The position numbers were made by a program, and so were the translations under genes. From NCBI GenBank assembly GCA_964017195.1, contig CAXHKT010000105.1, positions 62,001-126,000 on the forward strand: DNA of 64,000 nucleotides. The letters are read 5' to 3'. The stretch is from Siderastrea radians. Its lineage: Eukaryota > Cnidaria > Anthozoa > Scleractinia > Rhizangiidae. Of the stretch, positions 49,693 through 60,188 are shown piece after piece (the stretch's first letter is position 1; each line of letters begins with the position of its first letter). The notes beneath the pieces are model-generated. The model searched no databases, had not been told where the DNA came from, and saw only the letters and a list, made by a program, of their open reading frames with translations.

Positions 49693-50350
49693 GCTACGTT
49701 TGTTGCCGGATGAAAACAGAAGGGACGTTAATATACATCGTGGTCACAAAATAACAGGAGCTACGGGCCTGCTCCAAGATAATGCTTGTGGTCATGACCT
49801 TGTGGTGTTCACTTAATTATTCCTTGTGTTCACTCTCTGTTTATGTTTCGTGTTTACAAAAAGTTTAAGTAACTATTCTGGTTTTGCGATCGATGCGATC
49901 GATCACGCGATCAATTGATCGGACTGTAATATATTCATGTACACGCTTTGACTGCGAAGTCAGATCTTGAGTAGTTTTCTCCAGTGACATCTAGCGATGA
50001 AGACGTCAATATTCTTACTACTTTTTTTTGTTTTATTTTTATATCGAGTGGAAGTGGCTGCTGTGGTTTTACGTACCTCTAGATGGATTGATCGGTCAAT
50101 CGATCGGTTGTGATAATAGCTCCATACGCGTTGACTACAAATTCAGATCTTGACACGTTTTCTCCAGTAACATCTAGCGATGAAGATATTTGTATTTTTA
50201 GAGGTTACTATTGTACATATCAGCTCGCTGAAAGGCCAGTTTGCAAGGGATAATTTGCGAAAAGTCCGGCAAACGCGCCAGCCAAGCGCAAAAAGCTGTT
50301 TCAAAACAAAAACACAAGCGCGGAAAGCACTTTGGGTGACACTGGCTCTT
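49693..50350. repeat. GATC-rich dispersed segment, copy 3
   Basis: Third copy of the 660-bp segment. The second GATC cluster is altered (ACCTCTAGATGG in place of ACATGGAGATCG near 50,080), which breaks the minus-strand frame seen in copies 1, 2 and 4. Flanking monomers on both sides (GAAGAGGCAG left, GCTGGTTACCAAGGGG right) match those of copies 2 and 4. Confidence 0.88.
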
Positions 50351-52552
50351 TAAATGGGGCAGATTTGGGTGGTTATTAGGCTGGTTACCAAGGGGCACTT
50401 TTGGGTAGTTAATAGGGTGGTTACCAAGGGGCAGTTTTAGGTGGTTATTAGTGTGGTTAAGAAGAGGGAGTTTTGGGCGGTTATTAGGGTGGCGAAAAAG
50501 GGGCAGTTTTGGGTGGATATTAGTGTGGTTACAAAGAGGCAGTTTTGAGTCGTTATTAGTGTGGTTAAAAAGAGGCAGTTTTGAGTGGTTATTAGTGTGG
50601 TTAAAAAAGGCAGTTTTGGGTGGATATTAGTGCGGTTAAAAAGAAGCAATTTTGGTAGTTGTTAGTGTGGTTAAAAAGAGGCAGCTTTAGGTGGTTATTA
50701 GGTTGGTTACCAAGGGGCAGTTTTGGGTGGTTATTAGTGTTGTTAAAAGAGGCAGTTTTGGTGGTTATTAGTGCGGTTAAAAAGAGGCAGTTTTTGGTGG
50801 TTATTAGTCTGGTTAAAACTGGCACTTTTGGGTGGTTATTAGTGTGGTTAAAAAGAGGCAGTTTTGGGTGGTTATTAGTGTGATTAAAAAGAGGCAGTTT
50901 TGGGTTGTTATTAGTGTAGTTAAAAAGAGGCAGCTTTGAGTGGTTATTAGTGTGGTTCTGAAAGAGGCAGTTTTGGGTGGTTGTTAGTGTGGTTAAAGAA
51001 AGGCGGTTTTGGGTGGATATTAGTGTGGTTAAAAAGAGGCAGTTTTGGTAGTTATTAGTGTGGTTAAAAAGAGGTAGCCTTAGGTGGTTATTACGCTGGT
51101 TACCATGTTGCAGTTTTGGGATGGTTATTAGTGTTGTTAACAGAGGCAGTTTTGGGTGGTTATTAGTGCGGGTAAAAAGAGGCAATTTTGGGTGGTTATT
51201 AGGGTGGTTAAAACGAGACAGTTTTGGGTGGTTATGAGGGTGGTTAATAAGACGCAGTTTTGGGTGGTTATTAGCGTGGTTAAAAAGAGGCAGTTTTGGG
51301 TGGTTATTAGTGTGATTAAAAAGAGGCAGTTTTGGGTGATTATTACGGTGGTGAAGAGGAAGCAGTTTTGGGTGGTTATTAGTGTGGTTAAAAAGAGGTA
51401 GCCTTAGGTGGTTATTACGCTGGTTACCATGTTGCAGTTTTGGGATGGTTATTAGTGTTGTTAACAGAGGCAGTTTTGGGTGGTTATTAGTGCGGCTAAA
51501 AAGAGGCAATTTTGGGTGGTTATTAGGGTGGTTAAAACGAGACAGTTTTGGGTGGTTATGAGGGTGGTTAATAAGACGCAGTTTTGGGTGGTTATTAGCG
51601 TGGTTAAAAAGAGGCAGTTTTGGGTGGTTATTAGTGTGATTAAAAAGAGGCAGTTTTGGGTGATTATTACGGTGGTGAAGAGGAAGCAGTTTTGGGTGGT
51701 TATTAGTGTGGTTAAAAAGAGGCAGCTTTGGGTGGTTATTAGTGTGGTTAAAAAGAGGCAGTTTTGGGTGGTTATTAGTGTGGTTAAAAAGAGGCAGTTT
51801 TGGGTGGTTATTAGTGTAGTTAAAAAGAGCCAGTTTTGGGTGGTTATTACGGTGGTTAAGAAGAGGCAGTTTTGGGTGGTTATTAGTTTGGTTAAAAAGA
51901 GGCAGTTTCGGTTCGTTATTAGAGTAGTTAAATAGAGGCACCCTTGGGTGGTTATTAGTGTGGTTAAAAAGAGGCAGTTGTGGGTGCTTATTAGTCTGGT
52001 TAAAACTGGCAGTTTTGGGTGGTTATTAGTGTGGTTAAAAAGAGGCAGTTTTGGGTGCTTATTAGTCTGGTTAAAACTGGCAGTTTTGGGTGGTTATTAG
52101 TGTGGTTAAAAAGAGGCAGTTTTGGGTGCTTATTAGTCTGGTTAAAACTGGCAGTTTTGGGTGGTTATTAGTGTGGTTAAAAGGAGGTAGTTTTGGGTGG
52201 TTATTAGTGTGGCTAAAAAGAGCCAGTTTTGGGTGGTTATTACGGTGGTTAAGAAGAGGCAGTTTTGGGTGCTTATTAGTGTGGTTAAAAAGAGGCAGTT
52301 TTGGTTCGTTATTAGAGTAGTTAAAAAGAGGCACCCTTGGTTGGTTATTAGTGTGGTTAAAAAGAGGCAGTTTTCGGTGCTTATTAGTGTGGTTAAAAAG
52401 AGGCAGTCTTGGGTGGTTATTAGCGTGGTTTAAATGGGGCAGTTTTGGGTGGTTATTAGTGTGGTTAAAAAGAGGTAGTTTTGGGTGATTATTAGAGTGG
52501 TTAAAAAGAGGTAGTTTTGGGTGGTTATTAGGGTGGTTAAGAAGAGGCAGTT
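50351..52552 (+). repeat. 36-bp array between GATC copies 3 and 4
   Basis: D-type monomers with the 324-bp duplication at 51,071-51,718 and the ACTGGCAG dimer repeated near 51,990-52,170. It holds the longest open frame of the window (446 residues, minus strand 50,601-51,941), composed only of NHPKLPLFNHTN-type and LTTLITTQNCLF-type 12-residue repeats. I judge this a by-product of the 36-bp period, not a gene. Confidence 0.85.
51071..51718 (+). repeat. 324-bp tandem duplication (9 monomers x 2)
   Basis: 51,071-51,394 recurs at 51,395-51,718. Both copies begin with GAGGTAGCCTTAGG and include ACCATGTTGCAG, GTTAACAGAGG and the AAGACAG/AAGACGCAG marker. The unit is exactly nine monomers. The related locus at 48,869-49,200 has a single copy. 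A few bases differ, for example GCGGGTAAAAAG near 51,169 against GCGGCTAAAAAG near 51,493. Confidence 0.88.
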
Positions 52553-53182
52553 GCTACGTTTGTTGCCGGATGAAAACAGAAGGGACGTTGATTTACATCG
52601 TGGTCACAAAATGACAGGAGCTACGGGCCTGCTCCAAGATAATGCTTGTGGTCATGACCTTGTGGTGTTCACTTAATTATTCCTTGTGTTCACTCTGTTT
52701 ATGTTTCATGTTTTCAAAAAGTGTAAGTAACTATTCTGGTTTTGCGATCGATGCGATCGATTGCGCGATCAATTGATCGGACTGTAATATATTCATGTAC
52801 ACGCTTTGACTGCGAAGTCAGATCTTGAGTAGTTTTCTCCAGTGACATCTAGCGATGAAGACGTCAATATTCTTACTACTTGTTTTTGTTTTATTTTTAT
52901 ATCGAGTGGAAGTGGCTGCTGTGGTTTTACGTACATGGAGATCGATCGATCGGTCAATCGATCGGTTGTGTTAATAGCTCCATACGCGTTGACTACAAAT
53001 TCAGATCTTGACATGTTTTCTCCAGTAACATCTAGCGATGAAGATATTTGTATTTTTAGAGGTTACTATTGTACATATCAGCTAGCTGAAAGGCCAGTTT
53101 GCAAGGGATAATTTGCGAAAAGTCCGGCAAACGCGCCAGCCAAACGCAAAAAGCTGTTTCAAAACAAAAGCACAAGCTCTCT
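52553..53182. repeat. GATC-rich dispersed segment, copy 4 (3' deleted)
   Basis: Fourth copy, about 630 bp. It is collinear with the others to CACAAGC (53,171), then lacks about 27 bp: the stretch from GCGCAAAGCA to GACACTGG present in copies 1-3 is missing and the sequence resumes at CTCTCTAAATGAGGCAG. The minus-strand 73-residue frame is present (52,793-53,014). Confidence 0.88.
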
Positions 53183-55321
53183 AAATGAGGCAGATTTGGG
53201 TGGTTATTAGGCTGGTTACCAAGGGGCAGTTTTGGGTTGTTAATAGGGTGGTTACCAAGGGGCAGTTTTAGGTGGTTATTAGAGTGGTGAAAAAGGGGCA
53301 GTTTTGGGTGGTTATTAGTGTGGTTAAAAAAAGGCAGTTTTGGGTGGTTATTAGTGCGGTTAAAAAGAGGCAGTTTCGGGTGGTTATTAGTCTGGTTAAA
53401 ACTGGCAGTTTTGGGTGGTTATTAGTGTTGTTAAAAAGAGGCAGTTTTGGGTGGTTGTTAGTGTGGTTAAAAAGAGGTAGTTTTGGGTTGTTATTATTGT
53501 AGTTAAAAAGAGGCAGCTTTGAGTGGTTATTAGTGTGGTTCTGAAAGAGGCGGTTTTGGGTGGTTATTAGTGTGGTTAAAGAAAGGCTCTTTGGGTGGAT
53601 ATTAGTGTGGTTAAAAAGAGGCAGTTTTGGTAGTTATTAGTGTGGTTAAAAAGAGGTAGCTTTAGGTGGTTATTAGGCTGTTTACCAAGGGGCAGTTTGG
53701 GTGGTTATTAGTGTTGTTAAAAGGGTGGTTAAAACAAGACAGTTTTGGGTGGTTATGAGGGTGGCTAATAAGACGCAGTTTTGGGTGGTTATTAGTGTGG
53801 TTAAAAAGAGGCAGTTTTGGGTGGTTATTAGGGTGGTTAAAAAGATACAGCTTTGAGTGGTTGTTAGGATAGTCAAAAGGGGCAGTTTTGGGTTGTTATT
53901 AGTGTGGTTAAAAAGAGGCAGTTTTGGGTGGTTGTTAGTGTGGTTAAAAAGGGGCAGTTTTGTGTGGTTATTAGTGTGGTTAAAAAGGGGCTGTTTTGAG
54001 TGGTTTTTGGAGTGGTGAAAAAGGGTAAGTTTTGGGTGGTTACTAGTGTGGTTAAAAAAAGGCAGTTTTGGGTGGTTATTAGTGTGGTTAAACAGAGGCG
54101 GCTATGGATAGTTCTAAGTGTGGTTAAAAAGAGGCAGTTTTGGGTGGTTATTACAGTTGTTAAAAAGAGGGAGTTTTGGGTGGTTACTATTGTGGTTGAA
54201 AAGAGGCAGTTTTGGGTGGTAATTACTGTGGTTAAAAAGAGGCAGTTTTAGGTGGTTGTTACTGTGGTTAAAAAGGGGCAGTTTGAGGTGGTTATTAGTG
54301 TGGTTAAAAAGAGGCAGCTTTTGGTTTTCTTATTGTGGTTAACAAGGGGAAGTTTTAGGTGGTTCATAGTGTGGTTAAAAAGAGGCAGGTTTGGGGGTTA
54401 TTAGTGTGGTTAAAAAGAGGCATTTTTCGGTGGTTTTTAGGGTGGTTTAATGAGGCAGTTTTGGGTGGTTATTAGTGTGGTCAAACGTTGGCAGTTCTCG
54501 GTGGTTATTAGTTTGGTTAAAAAGGGTCAGTTTTGCTTGGTTATTAGGGTGGTTACCAAGGGGCACTTTCGGGTGGTTATCAGTGTGGTTAAAAAGAGGC
54601 AGTTTTGGGGCGTTATTAGGGTGGTTACCAAGGGGATATTTTGGGTGGCTCTTAGTGAAGTTAAAAAGAGGCAGTTTTGGGTGGTTATTAGTGTGGTTAA
54701 AAAGAGGCAGTTTCGGGTTGTTATTATTGTGGTTTAAATAAGGCACCTTTGGGTGGTTATTAGGGTGGTTACCAAGGGGCAGTTTTGGGTGGTTATTACG
54801 GTGGTTAGAAAGAGGCAGTTGTGTGTGGTTATTACGATGGTTAAAAAGGGGCAATTTTGAGTGGGTATTAGTGTGGTTAAAATGGGCGGTTTTGGGTGGT
54901 TATTAGTGTGGTTAAAAAAAGGCAGTTTTGGGTGGTTATTAAAGTGGTTACAAGGAGGCAGTTTTGCGTATTTGTGAGTTTGGTTAAAAAGAGGCAGTTT
55001 TGGGTGGTTATGAATGTCGTTAAAAAGGGACAGTTTTGGATGGTTATTAGGGTGGTTAAAAAGAGGCAGTTTCGGATGGTTATTAGTGTGGTTAAAAAGA
55101 GGCAGTTCTGGGTGGTTATTAGAGTGGTTAAAAGGAGGCAGTTTTGGGTGGTTATGATTGTGGTAAATAAGAGGCAGTATTGGGCGGTTATTAGTGTGGT
55201 TAAAAAGGGGCAGTTTTGGGTGGTTATTACCGTGGTTTTCAAGGGGCAGTTTTGGGTGGTTATTAGTGTGGTTAAAAAGGGGCAGTTTTGGGTTGTTATT
55301 AGTGTGCTTAAAAAGAGCCAG
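53183..55321 (+). repeat. Terminal part of the 36-bp array
   Basis: Forward monomers, first D-type (AAGACAG/AAGACGCAG marker near 53,731-53,780), then from about 54,430 a more heterogeneous set with many TTACCAAGGGG and TTTTCAAGGGG monomers. The last monomer ends at AAAAAGAGCCAG (55,309-55,320). No degenerate tail is seen before the next satellite begins. There is no gene. Confidence 0.86.
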
Positions 55322-56755
55322 TTCTACACAATAAACTTTTTTTTCCGATAGCCCCGAGGAATTTGCATTATTATTGGGCCTGTGCGCAGCATTGCGCACT
55401 TAACAACAACTTTTTTAGGCTCTGGGAAAGGCCCAAAATGGGGTTTTTCCCTGAGGATCACACATTTCGCGCTTTCTTTGTGGTTTTGCACAGAAGGAAT
55501 TTTTTTCGGATGGTCCCAAAGGGATTGAATGCATTTTGGACCTTTGTGCATATAGCTGAGAGCGCCAATTAGCTTTTTTGTGCTTTTTGGGGCTAATTCA
55601 AGCCCTGAAAAAGTGCCGCATTTTTTAGTATCGCCAAATTCGATAAAAATAGTGCCAAATGGAATGTTTTTTGGTGCCGCAACGGGAACTGGGGTGCTAT
55701 TGTGCTGGGCCCGTTGCACCAAAATCAGCACTTTTTTGAGGGACCCACCGCACCCGTCTCAAAACTGAAATATGAACCTTATCGACAAAATCGCAGTCTT
55801 TCTACACAATAAACTTTTTTTTCTGATAGCCCCGAGGGATTTGCATTATTATTGGGCCTCTGCGCAGCATTGCGCACTTAAAAACACCTTTTCTAGGCTC
55901 TGGGAATGCCCCAAAATGGGGTTTTTCCCTAAGGATCACACATATCGCGCTTTCTTTGTGGTTTTGCACAAAAGGAATTTTTTTCGGATGGTCCCAAAGG
56001 GATTGAATGCATTTTGGACCTTTGTGCATGCAGCTGAGAGCGCCAATTAGATTTTTTCTGCTTTTTGGGGCTAATTCAAGCCCTGAAAAAGTGCAGCATC
56101 TTTTAGTATCGCCAACTTTGATAAAAAATAGTGCCAAATGGAATGTTTTTTGGTGCCGCAACGGGATCTGGGGTGCTTTTGTGCTTGTGCCGTTGCACCA
56201 AAATCAGCACTCTTTTCAGGGACCCACCCCACCCCTCTCAAAACTGAAAGTTCCACCTTATCGAAAAATCGCAGACTTTCTACACAATAAACTTTTTTTG
56301 CGATAGCCCCGAGGGATTTGCATTATTATTGGGCCTCTGCGCAGCATTGCGGACTTAACAACACCTTTTTTAGCCTCTGGGAATGCCCCAAAATGGGGTT
56401 TTTTCCCTAAGGATCGCACATATCGCGCTTTCTTTGTGCTTTTGGACAAAAGGAATTTTTTTCGGATGGTCCCAAAGGGATTGAATGCATTTTGGACCTT
56501 TGTGCATGCAGCTGAGAGCGCCAATTCGATTTTTTCTGCTTTTTGGGGCTAATTCAAGCCCTGAAAAAGTGCAACACTTTTTAGTATCGCCAAATTCGAT
56601 CAAAATTGTGCCAAATGGAATGTTTTTTGGTGCCGCAACGGGATCTGGGGTGCTTTTGTGCTGGGGCTGTTGCACCAAAATCAGCACTTTTTTGAGGGAC
56701 CCACCCCACCCCTCTCAAAACTGAAATTTCCACCTTATCGACAAAATCGCAGACT
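55322..56755 (+). repeat. Three 478-bp A-B-C units
   Basis: Units at 55,322-55,799, 55,800-56,277 and 56,278-56,755 are each 478 bp and carry one module each of A, B and C. The first differs at several sites (CCGATAGCC, GAGGAATTTGC, GGGAACTGGGG), as expected for the least homogenised end unit next to the array boundary. Confidence 0.92.
55583..55613 (+). other. Conserved hairpin in module C (representative)
   Basis: CTTTTTGGGGCT and AGCCCTGAAAAAG flank a six-base loop (AATTCA) and pair almost completely, with one or two G-T or mismatched positions. The hairpin is retained in the long units I checked (for example near 56,060, 57,553, 58,217, 59,356 and 60,505). Confidence 0.7.
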
Positions 56756-57290
56756 TTCTACACAATAAACTTTTTTTTCCTGATAGCCCCGAGGTATTTG
56801 TATTATTATTGGGCCAGTGCGCAGCCTTGCGCAGCCTTGCGCAGTTAACAACACCTTTTTTAGGCTCTGGGAATGCTCCAAAATGGGTTTTTTTCTTTAA
56901 GGTTCGCACATATCGCGCCTTCTTTGTGCTTTTGTGAAAAAGAAATTTTTTTCGGATGGTCCCAAAGGGATTGAATGCATTTTGGAGCTTTGAGCATGCA
57001 GCTGGAAGCGCCAGTTAGCTTTTGTAGCCCCTGGGAAGGCCCCAAAATGGGGTTTTTTCCCTAAGGATCGCACATATCGCGCCTTCTTTGGCGCTCCCAC
57101 CTGCATGCACAAAAGTCCAAAATGCCAAATTCAATCAAAATAGTGCCAAATGCAATGTTTTTTGGTGCCGCAACGGGATCTGGGGTGCTTTTGTGCCGGG
57201 GCTGCTGCACCAAAATCAGCACTTTTTTGAGGGACCCACCCCACCCCTCTAAAAACTGAAATTTCCACTTTATCGACAAAATCGCAGACT
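56756..57290 (+). repeat. Rearranged 535-bp unit with internal inversion
   Basis: This unit has A, one full B, and a second B that is broken after GCGCCTTCTTTG (57,090). The next 35 bases (57,090-57,124) are the reverse complement of the end of module B (GGCGCTCCCACC against GGGAGCGCC). The sequence then enters module C at GCCAAATTCAATC, skipping the first part of C, including the GGGGCTAATTCAAGCCC hairpin. Confidence 0.9.
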
Positions 57291-57831
57291 TTCTACACAA
57301 TAAACTATTTTTTTCTGATAGCCAGGAGGGATTTGCATTATTATTGGGCCAGTGGGCAGCCTTGCGCAGTTAACAACACCTTTTTTTAGGCTCTGGGAAT
57401 GCCCCAAAATGGGGTTTTTTCCCTAAGGATCGCACATATCGCGCCTTCTTTGTGCTTTTGCACAAAAGGAATTTTTTTCGCATGGTCCAAAGGGAATGAA
57501 TGCATTTTGGACCTTTTTGCATGCAGCTGAAAGCGCCAATTCGATTTTTTCTGCTTTTTGGGGCTAATTCAAGCCCTGAAAAAGTGCAACACTTTTTAGT
57601 ATCGCCAAATTCGATCAAAATAGTGCCAAATGGAATGTTTTTTGGTGACGCAACGGGATCTGGGGTGCTTTTGTGCTGGGGCTGTTGCACCAAAATCAGC
57701 ACTTTTTTGAGGGACCCACCCCACCCCTCTCAAAACTGAACTTTCCACCTTATCGACACAATCGCACACTTTCTACACAATAAACTTTTTTTCTGATAGC
57801 CCCGAGGGATTTGCATTATTATTGGGCCAGT

Positions 57832-57867
57832 GCGCAGCCTTGCGCAGCCTTGCGCAGCCTTGCGCAG
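57832..57867 (+). repeat. CCTTGCGCAG 10-bp subrepeat (representative, 3 copies)
   Basis: Module A of long units contains a variable run of CCTTGCGCAG: three copies here, two at 56,820, 58,494 and 59,641, one at 57,359. The short units mostly have a single CATTGCGCAG. The copy number explains the 10-20-bp differences in unit length. Confidence 0.88.
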
Positions 57868-60188
57868 TTAACAACACCTTTTTTAGGCTCTGGCAATGCC
57901 CCAAAATGGGGTTTTTTCCCTAAGGATCGCACATATCGCGCCTTCTTTGTGCTTTTGCACAAAAGCAATTTTTTTCGGATGGTCCCAAAAAGATTGAATG
58001 CATTTTGGACCTTTGTGCATGCAGCTGGGAGCGCCAGTTAGCTTTTTTAGCCTTTGGGAAGGCCCCAAAATGGGGTTTTTTCCGTAAGGATTGCAAATAT
58101 CGCGCCTTCTTTGTGCTTTTGCACAAAAGGAATTTTTTTCGGATGGTCCCAAAGGGATTGAATGCATTTTGGACCTTTGTGCATGCAGCTGAGAGCGCCA
58201 ATTAGATTTTTTCTGCTTTTTGGGGCTAATTCAAGCCCTGAAAAAGTGCAGCACTTTTTAGTATCGCCAAATTCGATCAAAATAGTGCCAAATGGAATGT
58301 TTTTTGGTGCCGCAACGGGATCTGTGGTGCTTTTGTGCTGGGGCTGTTGCACCAAAATGAGCACTTTTTTGAGGGACCCACCCCACCCCTCTCAAAAGTG
58401 AAATTTCCACCTTATCGACAAAATCGCAGACTTTCTACACAATAAACTTTTTTTCTAATAGCCCCGAGGGATTTGTATTATTATTGGGCCAGCGCGCAGC
58501 CTTGCGCAGCCTTGCGCAGTTAACAACACCTTTTTTAGGCTCTGGGAATGCCCCAAAATGGGCTTTTTTCCCTAAGGATCGCACATATCGCGCGTTGTTT
58601 GTGCTTTTGCACAAAACGAATTTTTTTCGGATGGTCCCAAACGGATTGAATGCATTTTGGACCTTTGTGCATGCAGCTGGGTGCGCCAGTTAGCTTTTTT
58701 AGCCTCTGGGAAGGCCCCACAATGGGGTTTTTTCCCTAAGGATCGCGCGTGTCGCGCCTTCTTTGTGCTTTTGCACAAACTGAATTTTTTTCGGATGGTC
58801 CCAAAGGGATTGAATGCATTTTGGACCTGTGTGCATGCAGCTTTGAGCGCCAGTTAGCTTTTTTAGCCTCTGGGAAGGCCGCAAAATGGGCTTTTTTCCC
58901 TAAGGATCGCACATACGGCGCCTTCTTTGTGCTTTTGCACAAAAGGAATTTTTTTCGGATGGTCCCAAAGGAATTGAATGCATTTTGGACCTTTGTGCAT
59001 GCAGCTGGGAGCGCCAGTTAGCTTTTTTAGCCTCTGGGAAGGCCCCAAAATGCGGTCTTTTCCCTAAGGATCGCACATATCGCGCCTTCTTTGTGCTTCT
59101 GCACCAAAGGAATTTTTTTCGGATTGTCCCAAAGGAATTGAATGCAATTTGGACCTTTGTGCATGTAGCTGGGAGCGCCAGGTAGCTTTTTTAGCCTCTG
59201 GGAAGGCCCCAAAATGGGGTCTTTTCCCTAAGAATCGCACATATCGCGCCTTTCTTTGTGCTTTTGCACAAAAGAAATTTTTTTCGGATGGTCCCAAAGG
59301 GATTGAATGCATTTTGGACCATTTTGCATGCAGCTGAGAGCGCCAATTAGGTTTTTTCTGCTTTTTGGGGCTAATTCAAGCCCTGAAAAAGTGCAGCACT
59401 TTTTAGTATCGCCAAATTCGATCGAAATAGTGCCAAATGGAATGTTTTTTGTTGCCGCAACGGGATCTGGGGTGCTTTTGTGCTGGGGCTGTTGCACCAA
59501 AATCAGCACTTTTTTGAGGGACCCACCCCACCCCTCTCAAAACTGAAATTTCCACCTTATCAACAAAATCGCAGACTTTCTACACCATGAACTTTTTTTT
59601 TCAGATAGCCCCGAGGGATTTGCATTATTATTGGGCCACTGCGCAGCCTTGCACAGCCTTGCGTAGTTAACAACACCTTTTTTAGGCTCTAGGAGTGCCC
59701 GAAAATGGGGATTTTTCCCTAAGGATCGCACATATCGCGCCTTCTTTGTCCTTTTGCACAAAAGGAATTTTTTCGGATGGTCCCACAGGAATTGAATGCA
59801 ATTTGGACCTTTGTGCATGCAGCTGGGAGCGCTAGTTAGCTTTTTTGGCCTCTGGAAAGGCCCCAAAATGGGGTTTTTTCCCTAAGGATCGCACATATCG
59901 CGGCTTCTTTGTGCTTTTGCACAAAACGAATTTTTTTCGGAGGGTCCCAAAGGGATTGAATGCATTTTGGACCTTTGTGCATGGAGCTGGGAGCGCCAGT
60001 CAGCTTTTTTAGCCTCCGGGAAGGCCCCAAAATTGGGTTTTTTCCCTAAGGATCGCACATATCGCGCCTTCTTTGTGCTTTTGCACAAAAGGAATTTTTT
60101 TCGGATGGTCCCAGAGGGATTGAATGCATTTTGGACCTTTGTGCATGCAGCTGGGAGCGCCAGTTAGCTTTTTTAGCCTCTGGGAAGG

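Larger units (their letters stand above)
1..55321 (+). repeat. 36-bp minisatellite superarray
   Basis: Almost the whole interval is made of head-to-tail 36-bp monomers; a clean example is 1,116-1,151. Key blocks are GGTTAAAAAGAGGCAG and GGGTGGTTATTAG. I counted 13 G, 13 T, 9 A and 1 C in that monomer, so the + strand is almost free of C. Common variants change GAGGCAG to GGGGCAG, GAGGTAG or GAGGAAC, GTGTGG to GGGTGG or GTGTAG, and TTAAAAAG to TTACCAAG or TTTTCAAG. These recur in fixed order and so define higher-order units. The period is a multiple of three, so both strands show long open frames encoding 12-residue repeats such as VVKKRQFWVVIS (+) and NHPKLPLFNHTN (-). Stops arise often by single-base variants (GAGGTAG, TTAAATAG), there is no unique domain, and I see no sign of coding constraint. 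I infer non-coding satellite DNA. The array is broken by four foreign segments (39,149-53,182) and two inversions (45,624-47,811). Confidence 0.97.

Noticed and set aside
50601..51941. 446-residue minus-strand open frame, with other long frames throughout 1-55,321, as repetitive proteins
   Set aside because: They consist only of 12-residue repeats dictated by the 36-bp period, occur on both strands and in several frames at once, and are ended at random by common monomer variants. No unique N- or C-terminal region or signal peptide is visible.
1..55321. CRISPR array with 36-bp repeats
   Set aside because: The 36-bp monomers abut directly with no unique spacers, vary along their whole length, and extend over 55 kb.
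1..55321. Telomeric repeat, because many monomers contain TTAGGG (TTATTAGGGTGG variant)
   Set aside because: TTAGGG occurs at most once per 36-bp monomer, as a variant of TTAGTG. There are no consecutive hexamers.
1..55321. Strong G-quadruplex array in the 36-bp minisatellite
   Set aside because: Most G runs are only two bases long with long loops; a monomer has a single GGG. Strand bias is real, but stable quadruplexes are not clearly predicted.
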